Source of the DNA: Porpolomopsis calyptriformis
Taxonomy: Eukaryota > Basidiomycota > Agaricomycetes > Agaricales > Hygrophoraceae
DNA length: 64,000 bases
Direction of reading: 5' to 3'
Assembly (NCBI GenBank): GCA_951640195.1
Contig: OX621167.1
Span: 2,046,001-2,110,000, forward strand
Shown here piece by piece: positions 30,800 to 42,867 of this stretch (position 1 is the first letter of the stretch; every line of letters begins with the position of its first letter). Below the pieces are notes generated by a model that did no database searches, was not told the DNA's origin, and worked only from the letters and a program-made list of their open reading frames with translations. A program made the position numbers and the translations under genes.

Positions 30800-31556
30800 C
30801 TATAGTGCGCTAGGATCAAATCTCAGGGTTTGGAGCCAGCCGATTAGTTGGGCTTGGAGCAGGTACAGATGGCTTGATAGGATCTAGGTCAGTTACTGAG
30901 GAAAAGGAACTGAATCTGAATGACATACCTTGACGATACGATTAGCACGTTCTCCGATTACCAATGTAGCAAGGGCAGCGGAAATTCCGGCACACATTGG
31001 TATGAAAGCCAGGATGTGATATTTTTTTCCGCCGAAATCTGTTTGAATTATGTAGTCGAGAATGCCAATTGCGAATAGTATTGATGCCCAAAGTGTTATG
31101 ATCACAGGGCTAGCCAAGGCCGCTGCTAGGAGGGCTTTATTAACAGACTTTTGGTCAGCGACCAGGCTATGCAAGGCCTCGTTAGGAACAGGATAGGCTC
31201 TGATCGGGAAATATTGTATGATAAAGATTCCACAGACGCTCAAGCCTGAGCCTGCAAGCCACGTCGCGTGGGCCAAGGGTGGGGCTGAGGGTTGTATGGT
31301 GAGCGCCACGGCGTGCATTGTTGCGAGGAGACCGAGCTGTGGAAGCCATTCTGCGAATCAATCTTTGGGTGTTGACTAGAGCAACCTACCGTGGTCGATA
31401 GTCTGTCCCATTCGGCTTGCTGGTTCGATCTCCAAAGGTCAATGTTGGAATCCGACGCATATAACTCAAAGCGCTTCATGTAAGAGTCCCCCATCTGCAG
31501 CAGTATGACATTGTCCCAAATACGCCATCCGACTAAGAGTATGAAATCAATTACAG
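30800..31556 (-). CDS. Unidentified multi-TM membrane protein, 5' end unresolved
   Basis: The exons read SPVIDFILLVGWRIWDNVIL and MGDSYMKRFELYASDSNIDL (31556 to about 31387), then WLPQLGLLATMHAVALTIQP, a hydrophobic block with helices near GSGLSVCGIFIIQYF, SPVIITLWASILFAIGILDYI and HILAFIPMCAGISAALATLV, ending GERANRIVK. A final short exon gives ILSSHLYLLQAQLIGWLQTL and TAG at 30800-30802. The pattern (a soluble SDSNIDLWR segment followed by three or four helices) resembles a widespread agaricomycete membrane family of unknown function. The first exon, upstream of 31556, could not be defined; ATG at 31494 is the first internal start. Confidence 0.6.
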
Positions 31557-31717
31557 GGGACCTGCAAATTACAAGTCAGGATGGACGCCTTCAAATTGAG
31601 AAGAGAATGATACGAGCATGAAGCTCTTGCATCCGAATTGAGGATTTGTTTGCAATTGATCGCGTTAATCGCCAAGCAGAGGTGTGAGTCACGTGCAACA
31701 CATGGTCGATTATATAA

Positions 31718-32020
31718 TCATTCAAGCAGAACTTCGTGATCATTGCCTTTGGTGGAAGCAAACGACAGCTTACAAAAAAGGCAATTTCTGTCCCCGTCGC
31801 TCTGAATATTGGGTGAGCTGGCCTTGTGAACCTGGGCAGCCAAGGATGTGAGTATTGACATTACTGCAGGATCGATAAGGCCATTTTCGGCAACCCTGGT
31901 TTTCACGGGAACTGCTGGGGGAGTCGAGGATTTGTTGGCAGTCGGAGTTTGAAGCCGACAACGACGGTTAATTCTACTCAAGTTAGTACGTTCATGTTCT
32001 TCCAAACACTTTGCCCACAA
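31718..32020 (-). CDS. Possible small protein, divergent from Snt2
   Basis: An open frame of about 100 codons without an ATG at its upstream end. It contains a CLFCKLSF pair of cysteines and AVMSILTSLAAQVHKASS. The only internal Met is in MSILTS. It could be the last exon of a small gene facing away from snt2, or chance. No domain recognised. Confidence 0.25.
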   Translation of the reverse strand: MWAKCLEEHERTNLSRINRRCRLQTPTANKSSTPPAVPVKTRVAENGLIDPAVMSILTSLAAQVHKASSPNIQSDGDRNCLFCKLSFASTKGNDHEVLLE

Positions 32021-32150
32021 AGCACTACACCCACCCTCCCCTTTCCCGCTCTTTGTTAAATTTCTTTCTTCCTATTGCTCTCCCTTTTATTTTCGAATTT
32101 TATCTCGAGCTCACTCTCCGTCATTCTTAGCAGACTAGTTCAAGTTTCCT

Positions 32151-35100
32151 ATGGCGTTTCCAATCTATCTCAAGAACGGAGAGCGCGTGTCTGTCAATGG
32201 TATCATATACTTCTCTCGAACCTGTTTAACACTTCTTGATATTTTTTCCGGAGACCATGTGTATTGCTCCCCCAGCTGGACAGTCAGGGATGGCACGCCT
32301 TATTCAGTGGCACGCATCATGGAGTTCCTAGGTCCGGAAGGGACTCCGAAGGGCGACAAGGGGAAACTGTACCATCAAACCCGAGTTCGCCTAGCGTGGT
32401 ACTATCGTCCCAGCGATGTAAGCGATCGGCCCGTGGCCGACTCCCGGCTTCTTCTCGCGGCCATATATTCCGAAATCTGTGACATTAATCAACTAAGAAC
32501 AAAATGCTATGTTGCTCACCGCGACAAAATCACCGATCTCGCTGGCTGGAAAAAGCGGCCGGATCATTTCTATTTCAATCGTCTGTTCGACCCGTACATC
32601 AAGAAAGAATTCGAGATCATTCAATCGACTGATGTTCGCAACCGTATGTTTTCTCCAATCTTTTGTCTTACCCGTTCACTCAGCGTGGCTGCCCCCAGTC
32701 CCTGATGATATTCGAGAAAATCTTATATCACGATATGAGTATATAGTTGCCGAAAAGGAGGTCATTCCAGACCTCACAGACTCAATCCGACTGTGCGAAA
32801 CTTGCCAAGAATGGTGTTCATAGTAAGTTATCGCACCAAATCTGACGTACCGCTTCACTATTTTTTCTTACCATTTCAAAGCCCCGAAACGGTGCAATGC
32901 GACAGGTGTAAGAAATTCTTCCATATGAGATGCGTTCAACCGCCACTTCTTGCCAAACCGTCACGAGGCTATGGTTGGACCTGCGCACCTTGTTCAAAAA
33001 GACACGAGGAGGAGGTAGACAGCCACGAGGTTCGACACACCACCCCTACAATCATCAGGACAAAATCCAATGCACCCGCACCGAGAGGGAGAGGACGGCC
33101 ACGAAAAGACCGCAGCTTAGCGGAGAAAGAGGAAAAATTTCCAGTCAAGTACTACAAAGGTTGGCCCTTTCGTTACTTTGGGTAAGTTTCCTGATGAAGG
33201 CAGAGGCCTGTGGTTAATTATGTTGCCTTAGGCAATACACCATCGCAGAGGATACGCTAGGTAAATTAATTAATTCTTTCTCTAACTGCCAAACTGATTA
33301 TATCCGGCAATCAGATCCTGACGACCTTATTTTCCCTCGAACGGCCATTCGTAATGGTGCCAAATATCAAGTAAATGTGCCGCCTACAGGGATGGACAAT
33401 CTCTTCCCAGGTATGATCCTTTGTGAAACCTCTAAGTCCTTCCGCTAAGACATTCAAGATATGGAGCCACGAGGTACTTGGGCCACAGTCGAAGTTCTTA
33501 GTAGGGTAGATGATATGGATGGTGATGAAAGTGAGCGATTTGGTGTTGTTCCTTGGATGTTAAATAACGAAATTATAGTGGCTGAAAGTGGGTTCCCGTG
33601 TCGTATCCACACCTTCAATGTTGCTCAAAAGTATGCAGTGGAGGCTTGCATAGACAAGTTAGCAGGTGACGAGCTTACAAGATGCAACATCGACTGGCTT
33701 ACTGAGGCAGTACGCCGGATGACGGTGGCTTATTGGGATGACCTGATACCATCTAGAAAGGTTAAGATGGATTCGTTAACACGGACTGAGAAGGTATGCC
33801 CAATCATCTCTGGACACCTTCTATGCTAACCTGTTTGGGAAGTGGAAGAGCCAGCCATCGAGGTGCGTGGATACGCCATGGTCCGCGGAGGAGCGAGCAC
33901 GCTTCGAGGAGGCTATTCTGGTCCACGGAGCTGAGCTTCGTATTGTCCGGGACCATGTGGGTTCCCGATCTATGGCGGAAGTTGTTCGGTTTTATGGGCA
34001 CTGGAAAAAGTTGTAATTTTCCTTCTTCTTCGGTGCCCTTTCTCACCATTCCAAATCCCAGTGATCAGCTTCGAATGGAACATGCTAAGGTCAAATCGGG
34101 CTCACTTGCGGATCCAGCATGGCGTCAGTGGAGAACGGCTACCGAAGCTCTTGCAGGACAACGAGTCGGCTTGTCCGATGACGAGAGCTCCGTTGTGGAC
34201 GAACCAACCACTAACAACATTTGTGGGGCTTGTCGAACACGCGAGTCAACAACGTGGTGGAAAGCTCCCAAAGGTCTTGTAACGGATGTTCTCTGCGATT
34301 CTTGCGGTATCAGCTGGAGAAAATATGCCGATTTGAACGTAAGGCCTTTGCGTGAAGACTCGCTGCCGTCTGTGAAGGCTAAGTTATCCGAGAAGAGGGA
34401 GGGCACCCCATTGACTGGCCCTAATGTCAAACGAGCCAAGGTGAGCCACAGCGTTTGTTCTCTAATTGCCTCCTAAAATGTACGGGTATAAAGACATCCG
34501 CATCTTCTCACTCTACGCCTCCTCCTTCTCATTCCACTGCTCCATTAATTCGCTGTCTGGCATGTCAGCACGAGGGGCCTTTAGGCACGGTTCTCAAATG
34601 CCAGAAGTGCGAGTTCCGTGTGCATGCTGGTAAGTTCTAAAATCACGTCGGCTTGCGAGCAGGACGTTAAATGATATGCAGGTTCTTGTGGTGCAGTGGT
34701 GAAGTTCTACCGTCCTGAGTCATGGTGTTGCGAGCTCTGCCTCAACGAAGAGACATTAGAAGCATCGATGGTATTGTGGTGTCCATATCTTGTTTCGTCT
34801 CCCTTCCTCAGAAACATGATTTTTATAGAATCCTGACTGTCTACTCTGTCCTCGAACTCCAAATGTCCCTAGTAAAAACACTCAGCACGATTGTTACTTG
34901 CATGCTCGGACACCGACGGAGGGCCGAGGCTGGGCACATGTGCTCTGTTCTGTGTTCATGTCCGAGCTCAACTTCACTGATGCCTCTCGGCTTCGTTATG
35001 TGGAAGGTATTAACATAATTTCGCCCCATCGTTGGTTAACGGTACGTTCACCTTACTTGTGAAAACTCTCCGTCGGTCTCAATTTCATGTGATAGCCGTG

Positions 35101-35763
35101 TGTTTTGTGTGGTAAAGGAGGGGGGGCAGTCATTAAATGCAGTGATTGCACGAAAGAATATCACGCGTCATGTGGATGGAAGGTTGGCTATAAATTTGGA
35201 TTTGAAATTCAGCCCGTAAGTAAACATCTGTTTAATCGGCGACAGCTGCTTAACATCCATACTTCAAACTAGGTAAAGAGTAGCCGGCGAGAAGCAACGA
35301 TCGTAACCACTTTCAAAGGGGAGACAGGATGTATGGTTCCTGTCGTGTTCTGTCGGCAGAATGACTCGCGACGCCGTATCTACGGTCTCTGCGAAATGAA
35401 TGAAGCTGGAGAAGTGCGGTTGCAATCATCGGATGTTGTGAAAGAAAGGCTAACGCGTTCCCCCAGACTGCTCTTCAAGTTTATTGTCAGGCTTACAAGC
35501 AAGCTCCCGTTGAGCAAGCTCATGCTCTTCTTCGAAAGGCTCGACGTTTTGATCAGATTTTGAATGCCCATAATCCACCAATAACGCCGGAACCCCCCAA
35601 GCGACATTGCCATTACTGCAAGATAGAGTTCTCCCCATTATTTTATCCCCTCGAGAAAGGACACCCTACAGATCCGGATGCATGGCTCTGCCATCAATGC
35701 AACTGGCGAAAACGCCATTCTGGTTCAAACGGCGCCACGAGTCAGATTGTAGGTTCTAGATGA
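32151..35763 (+). CDS. snt2: Snt2-type chromatin reader (BAH-PHD-ELM2-SANT-GATA-PHD/ePHD)
   Basis: The first exon starts MAFPIYLKNGERVSVNG and encodes a BAH domain (DHVYCSPSWTVRDGTPYSVA, RLAWYYRPSD, KCYVAHRDKITDL). Next are a PHD finger (CETCQEWCS, intron, CDRCKKFFHMRCVQPPLL...WTCAPC), an ELM2-like stretch (FPRTAIRNGAKYQVNVPP), a SANT/Myb domain (WSAEERARFEEAILVHGAEL, RSMAEVVRFYGHWKK), a GATA-type finger (CGACRTRESTTWWKAPKG...CDSCG), a second PHD (CLACQHEGPLGTVLKCQKC) and an extended PHD (CLLCPRTP...AHVLCSVF, CVLCGKGGGAVIKC...CTKEYHASCGW). The C-terminus CHYCKIEFSP...CHQCNWRKR adds a further Cys4 motif. Snt2 proteins act in histone deacetylase/demethylase complexes. The gene has about ten short introns; it appears intact. 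Confidence 0.9.
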
Positions 35764-35866
35764 AATTCCTTCTTGATTAGTTCGGGTACAGTATGAAGTA
35801 GAGATAGGGATATAGCTATATAGATGATCAATGCAATCGAGGATGGATTAATCGGTTAGCGCTAAT

Positions 35867-38800
35867 CTACACTTTTGTTCTCTTGTAAAACAACATATAT
35901 GCTTGCTTGTTCTGAGAGATGATAAGATACGAGCGAGAGGGACAAAGTGGCAGACTCACTACAACTTCTCTGGCATCTGCTGGTTTGACACTACTGTCAT
36001 CACAGTACAACCAGCCTCCGCGTGAGGAAACAAAGGCTGTGTCTGTAAAGCATGTCACTTTTTGACGCCAACCATAGCAAATAAGACTCGTACAATGTCC
36101 ACTACTAAGACTCCCGAAATGGTTTGTCACACCATACAGGTCATATCTATATGGCGGCAGTTGTGAACGTGGGTCATCTGGAGAGATCGCATGCGTCCCA
36201 TTCATTGGACCTTTGTCGATGCCGGGTGGTAAGGGGGGAGGCATGTAGTTCGTCAGGTCCAGGGCTTTCATTGGAAAGTCAACGAAAGTATCGATTTTAT
36301 CCGTCCAGCGGCCCTCGAACGAGAAACGCTTCAGATGAATGATGAGAACAGGAGGAAGACGGGATAACGAGAATTGCTTGATCGCTTTTCGGAGCTCCTT
36401 ACAATGCGGGCAACGCCTGGGCGTAGTGTGAGCCGTGTTATGATTGCGTAAAGTGGAACATAAAGATCGTCACCATGCATCGGTTTTTTCCATAACCTCT
36501 GTCTTAACGAAGGCGTCCAGACATTGTTGAAGGTGGACTTTTGAGCTTCGCCCACTCGGAACCGGTAAGGGCAGAGAAGTGAATGGATCATAAGTCGTGG
36601 ACGTCTGAATTTTGGATATTAGAGACATCCAAAGCCAAGTCGATGTCCCACTTACCTTGTGACACGTCATGCACTCTAATCGATTTCTAAACTGACCTTG
36701 AAAGTAATCAACAATGATACTGTCATTCCGCATCCTCCAAATACGCCATTCCTGCTCGCTGGCAATTTGCTGTGGCATTCTTTCTAGCTCAGCCTCGCGC
36801 TCGGGTGTCGGAGTGAACGATGGTGGTTTCACAATCCGATTGAGGTCCTCGTGAATTCCGTCAAGTATGAAACTCAGAAATTCCTGCGAATCGTGCTGGT
36901 TTGAACCCCTAAATGGTTCGGCATAGGTACAAATTGTACCCTGTAGAGTGATGTTAAAAGACTTCCTCGCTGGAGACAAGGGTCAAATACCCGAAATGCC
37001 AAAGGGGTGATATACGGCAATTCCCCATGCCACATATCATGAAGCAATATCGCAAACGCGTGCGCTATAGCACCTTTCGTCCCGAGGGGGTTCATTAGGT
37101 TTATTGCATTCCTCCACCGACCATCTACCCAAGGACCACGAACGTATTAGGTTCCATCGTTTTATATGGGGAGAAGAGAATCTCACCGGTAAAATAACGC
37201 GCGAAAGGGACAGTAGCATTCAAACACTGAATAGGAGCATTCATATAACATGTATTTCCCAGATTTTTGAGTCCCGATGTCCCTATCTGGACATCCGACC
37301 AATAGGTCACCGGGTATTCGGGAGAGATGCGCGGTGACTTGTCCGGCAACGCGTTGGAGGAAGAATATGAATAATTCTGGTGAATAAGCCTTGGACGGTT
37401 GTCCTGTCGTTCAAGGGTAGACGATGCCGCAGCTGGTGGGGGACGCAAGATGTGTTGTGAAGATAACTCAGGGTAGTCAACCGATGAGCGAGTGGAGTTC
37501 ATGCCCGAGAGCGCTTCTTGTGACTGATCGACATAGTCACTGCGTCGACGGGACAGCGTGGGGTTAATAGAGGCTTGAGGCGGAGGAGATACTAAACCAA
37601 GGCTCCCCAGTGATGTGAATGAAGATGTAGAGGCGGATGCTGGTGGTTTATGCCGTGGAAATTGCGGGTATGAGATTGGTGAGGTACCATTGACCATCGG
37701 TTGGGGTATCGTTGCACTGGAGATCTGCGGAACAAATTGTTAGAGCCCACACGGGACAAGAGCAAGGAGCCATCACATGATCAAATATATTTCGCGTGTA
37801 AGATGGAGGAGTTATGGGAGGCAGGGGCCGAGAGAGGCGAGATGAGAAATATGGGGAGTCGGCTGAGTGAAGGCCGTCCACATAGGTTGATTCCGACCTG
37901 AAACGAGTAAATTTAGTCAGGTGCAAAAGATGGGATAAGGATGTACAGACTGCGAAAGTCCAAATGATGGTGTCCATAATTTATGCGGTTCGGGCGAGGG
38001 CAATGCCAACGTTGTGCTGGATAGTCCAGTAGTGTGATTCTGCACTGGGGATGACTTGTGTGATTCGGGGACTACGGGGGTCACCACGCCTCGAACAATC
38101 CCATCTTCTCCAATCTCCATCTTCCAAGCACCCAACCCCCCCACAATTAACATTGGCATTCTTTTTAACATCTTTTGGAATGCGACCTCATATATCGCGC
38201 TGACAAGGATGGATAGTAGTTGATTTGGACCACTGAATGAATTAGACGAGTCGTCGTAGATAGCCACAAGGTCGAACTTGTCACGATTGGAGAATAAGGA
38301 CCGTTCCTTAATGGGTCCAACCGTAAGAGCATCCTCCAGTTTTGGGGCGGTGATGCTGTCGCGCCGTGGTCAGTCCAGTATTGTCTTCAGATCTGGGCAG
38401 CTTACTTTTCTCGCATGAGGACGGAAGGTTCCAAGCAGACAACAGCGTCTGCCTTGATGTGTTCTCTGTCAAAATCTTCCCGGTTACGAACGTCTATGAA
38501 CAGAACGTTCAAGCCCTGACGGATATACTCGTGCAATGCCTTCGGTTGGACTAGATTAGACGTTGGCAACTCAGGTTTATCGGGGCTGGATGGAGGAGCG
38601 CCGACGAAAGTCTTGTTTGGCGTGAGATTTGACGACTTTGAGTGACTACTACGCGGCAATACTGGCGAGCCTGGGCGGCTCATGAAGTTGAAGGTGGACG
38701 TGATTGGGGTACTCGATGGCCTTGGTCCAGGGTCAACAGGAAGCACGGGAAAGGGACTGACTTCTACATGTGGAGACGAATTGTCAGTACGAGGGTTATA

Positions 38801-39689
38801 CGATGGCTGCCCGAGACCGTCCATCTCGTCCAGTTCATCGATGGAGGGAAATGTCTTCGAAAACTCCGATAATACGATATGAGATATTGGGGGTGACGAG
38901 GACGGCGAAGATGCTGGCGATGGGGGCCCCAGTGTCGATGGTAATACAAAGGCATGCAGGGAAGAATCAGAGGTCGGACTAACGGGAGTTGAACTTGTCA
39001 GATGGCCGGTAGTGGAGGTGAACCCTAAAGAGTTGTTGCGAGTGTGCCGGGAAGGATCCGGGGGATCGGAGGAATTAGGCAAATTTACGAAACGCCTTCT
39101 AGGGCTCGCATCCATACCAGCGTTTTGCAACGAAAGCATACGATCAGCAATGGAGCCTCCGGGTTTGACGATGACAGCCCGACTCGTTTCCGTATCACCA
39201 GTGCTGTCAAAAGAAGGTAAGCACGCGGTAGAGTGGAAATGAGCAAGAAACATGCGTAGTTGTCGCCTTCTCAGTCTCTATCAACTTGGCCTCCAAGTTA
39301 ACTGACCTCCCGGTCAGGTCCTTGCCGTCATGCTGTACCTATAAGGTCGGTCGATGCATCAGAATGCAGATGTTGAACATCCATACCGAAATAAAGTCCA
39401 TAAACTCCTTATGCAACACACCATGTTTTCCGTGTTGCTTCTCGGCATGGAACTCTGCGGATTCCATGCACATTTGTGCCAATTTCGCAGCCTTTGTGAT
39501 GGCGTCTAAGGCATTCCTCAAGTCACCCTTCTCTTGCAATGCCCGTGCATTCAACGACTGATCTCGAGCGGTCCTGAGGAGTGTCAAGGCGGAAGCACCG
39601 CGGGCCTCCTTTTGGACATTATCCTTGGCCTTTTCCTTAATCTCTGCAACAGTCATGCTATCTTGTGGCCGAATAGATCCACCTTGCAT
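35867..39689 (-). CDS. DOA4: Doa4/USP8-type ubiquitin hydrolase with rhodanese domain
   Basis: From ATG at 39689: an N-terminal helical USP8-dimerisation/MIT-like region (AEIKEKAKDNVQKEARGASA), a Ser/Pro-rich linker, a rhodanese domain (LHEYIRQGLNVLFIDVRNRE), then the USP catalytic domain. The Cys box is GLKNLGNTCYMNAPIQCL, the QQD-like region is SNQHDSQEFLSFILDG, and the His box is restored across the last intron as SLSSGHYTAFVSSRGGWLYC. CPHCK-type zinc ligands (CMTCHK...) and LIIHLKRFSFEGRW are present. This architecture matches yeast Doa4, which recycles ubiquitin from cargo at endosomes. It ends YMLFYKRTKV, TAG at 35867. Catalytic residues are all present. Confidence 0.9.
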
Positions 39690-39978
39690 TATTGTTTAAC
39701 TCCTCAAATTGCAAGAGAGGAAGTAGCCACTACTTACTGGAATGGGATGGGGATCCGAAACGTGCGAAAGACGGTGAGCTGGGTAGGACATTGAGGCCAG
39801 GCATGCGAAGGACGAAAGCCAATTGACCAGAGCAGGCTTGCGAGACCTTGAACAGAAATAAAAATACTTTCAAGCTGTGTTTCAGCACCAAAGCCGGAGC
39901 TGTGACGGTATTGCGCCTGCCCTGAAGAGGTCGTGATCCCGTGACTTAAACGCGCTCAATTCAAGTTTTTGAACCATC

Positions 39979-42633
39979 ATGGCGACTCCCAAGAAACTCG
40001 TTCACTGGGCGATCGACCAGTCAAGCTTAGATTTGGGCTCGCCGTTTTCAAACACTTCGTCTGAACCCGCGACATCAGCATCAACCCTTCAATACGTAAA
40101 TTCGCAGCTTGTTGGACATGGCTTTGCACCCTCCCCTGGAATTTCCCTCGACGGCATATCCAACGCTGATTGTGAGCGCGCTGTCAAATGCTTCCTTGGG
40201 TTGTTAAGCCAACGAGTGGTAAGCGTTCTTCTTTTGTCGGCATACAACTCTTCCCAACGCGGAGAAAATAGGAAGATATGTCCCGAACAGAAGAGTTATC
40301 CACCAAATTGCGTACGCTTTCATACGAGCACGAGCGACTCGTGTCAATGCATTGCGTGGCTACTGAAACAGCCGCAAATGCAGAGCGAGAAGTGAACTTG
40401 CATAAGTCCCGCCTGATGTGCGAGTTCCGCATCCTGCAGATAGCATATATCTAAACCCAATCAAAACAGAACCATGGAACGAACCCTTCGATCCGCCGAG
40501 AATGCCCACAAAAAAACAACCGCCGATCTTCAACGCACACGTGCTTCCGTGGTGGCCCTGCGTGCCGTCCACCAAAACGAGCTTAAGAAGAAGGAAAAAG
40601 ACATCGAACGGATGGTGGAGAAATGGACAAAACTATCTGACGCACAGGCAAGACTCGGGATAATAGGCAGTGGTATACGAATCGCAAATGTCAATGTTAT
40701 CGAGGGGTCAGAACTTCTCGGAAAAGGTCAGAACTTCATTGAAACCGCCTTGGAAGAGGCGGAACACGAGAGGGGCCGCCTGAATGACGAAAATATGAGG
40801 CTTCGTCGTCTCGTGCTAACTGCAGTCAACGAGGCGCAATCCCTATTGCACTCGGCTCAGTCTTCAACCTCTGAGAATGATGAAGAGGCGAGTATTTTTA
40901 TTTTAAGCGCTAGATAATAACATTTGCTGATAACTGGACAGCCCGCACCGCTCACCCTCCAAGCCTTGTTTCCCTTGTCTCCTCAAAATGTCGCATGGGA
41001 TAAAATGACCACTATAGTCTCCGCATTACGAGAGGCGTTTTCGTCCCTGTCCGAAAATTTCTCAATCCAAAAATCAATCGTTCCTACCAAATCGTCCCCC
41101 CCGGACGGCGAAGTTGAAAAACTTCAAGCCATTATAAGTTCTTTGCGTTCGGAACTTGGTACGTAGTTAGCCGTCTCACTGTTTTCTCTCATCATAACTT
41201 CGTCCAGAACAAGCACACCATCAATCAGCCGCACACGCTGCCCACACTCAAGCCTTATTCGATCAAATTGCAAAGGACCATCATAACACTAGAGACGACA
41301 TTGGAGAAATGAGCATGGACTTGATGACGGCGCCGGCCAGAGATGAAGAAAAGGAGAGGTTGCAAGCCACCAAGAAACAGCTCAATGAGGAAAGAGAGAA
41401 ATTTACTGAAGCCGCTGTCAAGCTTGGACGGGAGAGGGCGGCACTAGAGGTACTGCATTATCTATCCCTTCAATTGCGATGGTTAAGCACTGACTCAATC
41501 CTTCGCAGGCTGAGCGCATCAAACTCCTTGACGAAAAGCGGTCATTGCAAGTTGAATTAATGCTCGCAGAATTACCCCCAACGCCTAAACTCGGAGGCTC
41601 GCCTGCCCGGCGTAAAGAAAAGACAAGATCTAACGGCAAATCTCCCCACAAATCTCCCGGGAAAGGTGTCAACGGGAAGAAAACAAGAATATCCCGACGA
41701 TCGTCTCTGCTGAGTAAGATCATACCACCCTTCGAAACTGAAGTGGTTCCTCCTTTACCTGCCGCCGGGAAATCTGCAGCACCCCTGCTTCCAACATCCT
41801 TTGTGCTCCCTCCACCTTCGCCGCTTTCATCGCTGCCTTCTCGATTAACTTCGCTCACCGCTCCTCAGGTTCCAGAACCACCCATGCCAGAGGCATCTAC
41901 CTCTTTCCCTAAGTCTGCTGTTCCTGTCTCATCAAATGATGGTGTCCCCGATTTACCAACTCTTCCGGCCCTCCTTCCACCGTTTCCGGTAGCCAAGCCG
42001 CTTGCACCCCGGATGATTCATGCGTATTCCCCAGCCAGGCCGAGTCCGCTAAGCCGGATCCTAATGCTCGCGCATTCGCCAGGAAGTCCCGATGGTATAG
42101 GTAAACCACTGGCAGGGGTGATGGAGCAAGATGAAATCGACTTCAGCACCCCAAGTGCGCAGATACCTGCACTATTCGCCGGGATGATGGACAACAATCG
42201 CGACAATCCGTTGCAGGAGAAGAAAGCCAACTTGAACCCAGGTGTTAGTGTACTTGCGACCACTGCGAAAGGGAGAGTGCTACATCCCCCACCTGTGCAG
42301 AAGCAACCTGCAACGTTAGAGAAGGGAAAGGAGAAGAATGAAGTTGTTGGACAGACTCGGCCACGCGCCACCGCCACAGGAGAGAAGGAAAATGACGCAA
42401 AGCGCGCAAAAGTGTCGTCGGCGGCTGGTACAGTGGGGATAGGTAGGAGAGGCGTAGTTGGTGGAACGACTGAGACTAAGACGGTGAAGTTGGCGGAAAA
42501 AGCTGCAGGATCGGCGAAGTCAAAGGCAAGGGTGATGGTGAAATTGCCCTCAGGAAAGGCAGGAGGCGCGAGAAGAGTTCCGGTTGGTAGTTCTCAAGCT
42601 GGTGTATCAGCAGCGAGAGGACGGAGAGGTTGA
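39979..42633 (+). CDS. Msd1/SSX2IP-type (afadin/alpha-actinin-binding domain) coiled-coil protein
   Basis: ATG at 39979 (MATPKKLVHWAIDQSS). The domain starts at LQYVNSQLVGHGFAPSPGIS and continues after intron 1 with EDMSRTEELSTKLRTLSYEH, NAEREVNLHKSRL, then AENAHKKTTADLQRTRASVV and KKKEKDIERMVEKWTKLSDA. This is the ADIP signature. Further coiled coil (EKERLQATKKQLNEEREKF) and a long Pro/Ser/Lys-rich, basic tail follow. Fission yeast Msd1 and human SSX2IP anchor gamma-tubulin complexes and microtubule minus ends at the spindle pole; this is the likely role. The 5' end is divergent from the USP gene (290 bp between starts). One intron appears to use a GC donor (about 40888). Confidence 0.82.
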
Positions 42634-42867
42634 TATTGTCATGTTTGATCATTCCGCATCGCCTTAATGTTAATGCATCATTATCCTTCTGCCCCCTCAA
42701 TCATTTTATATATTGCATGTATAATACTGTACATTGTGTTTTGGAGTCAATTCCCTCAGGGACTTGTGGCTGGACAGCGTACAACCTCAACTTGATCCGC
42801 ACGACCCTACACAGCTCCGGGTGGTGATATCTCATTTACCAGCAAGTTAAGCATAATTATAGACATC

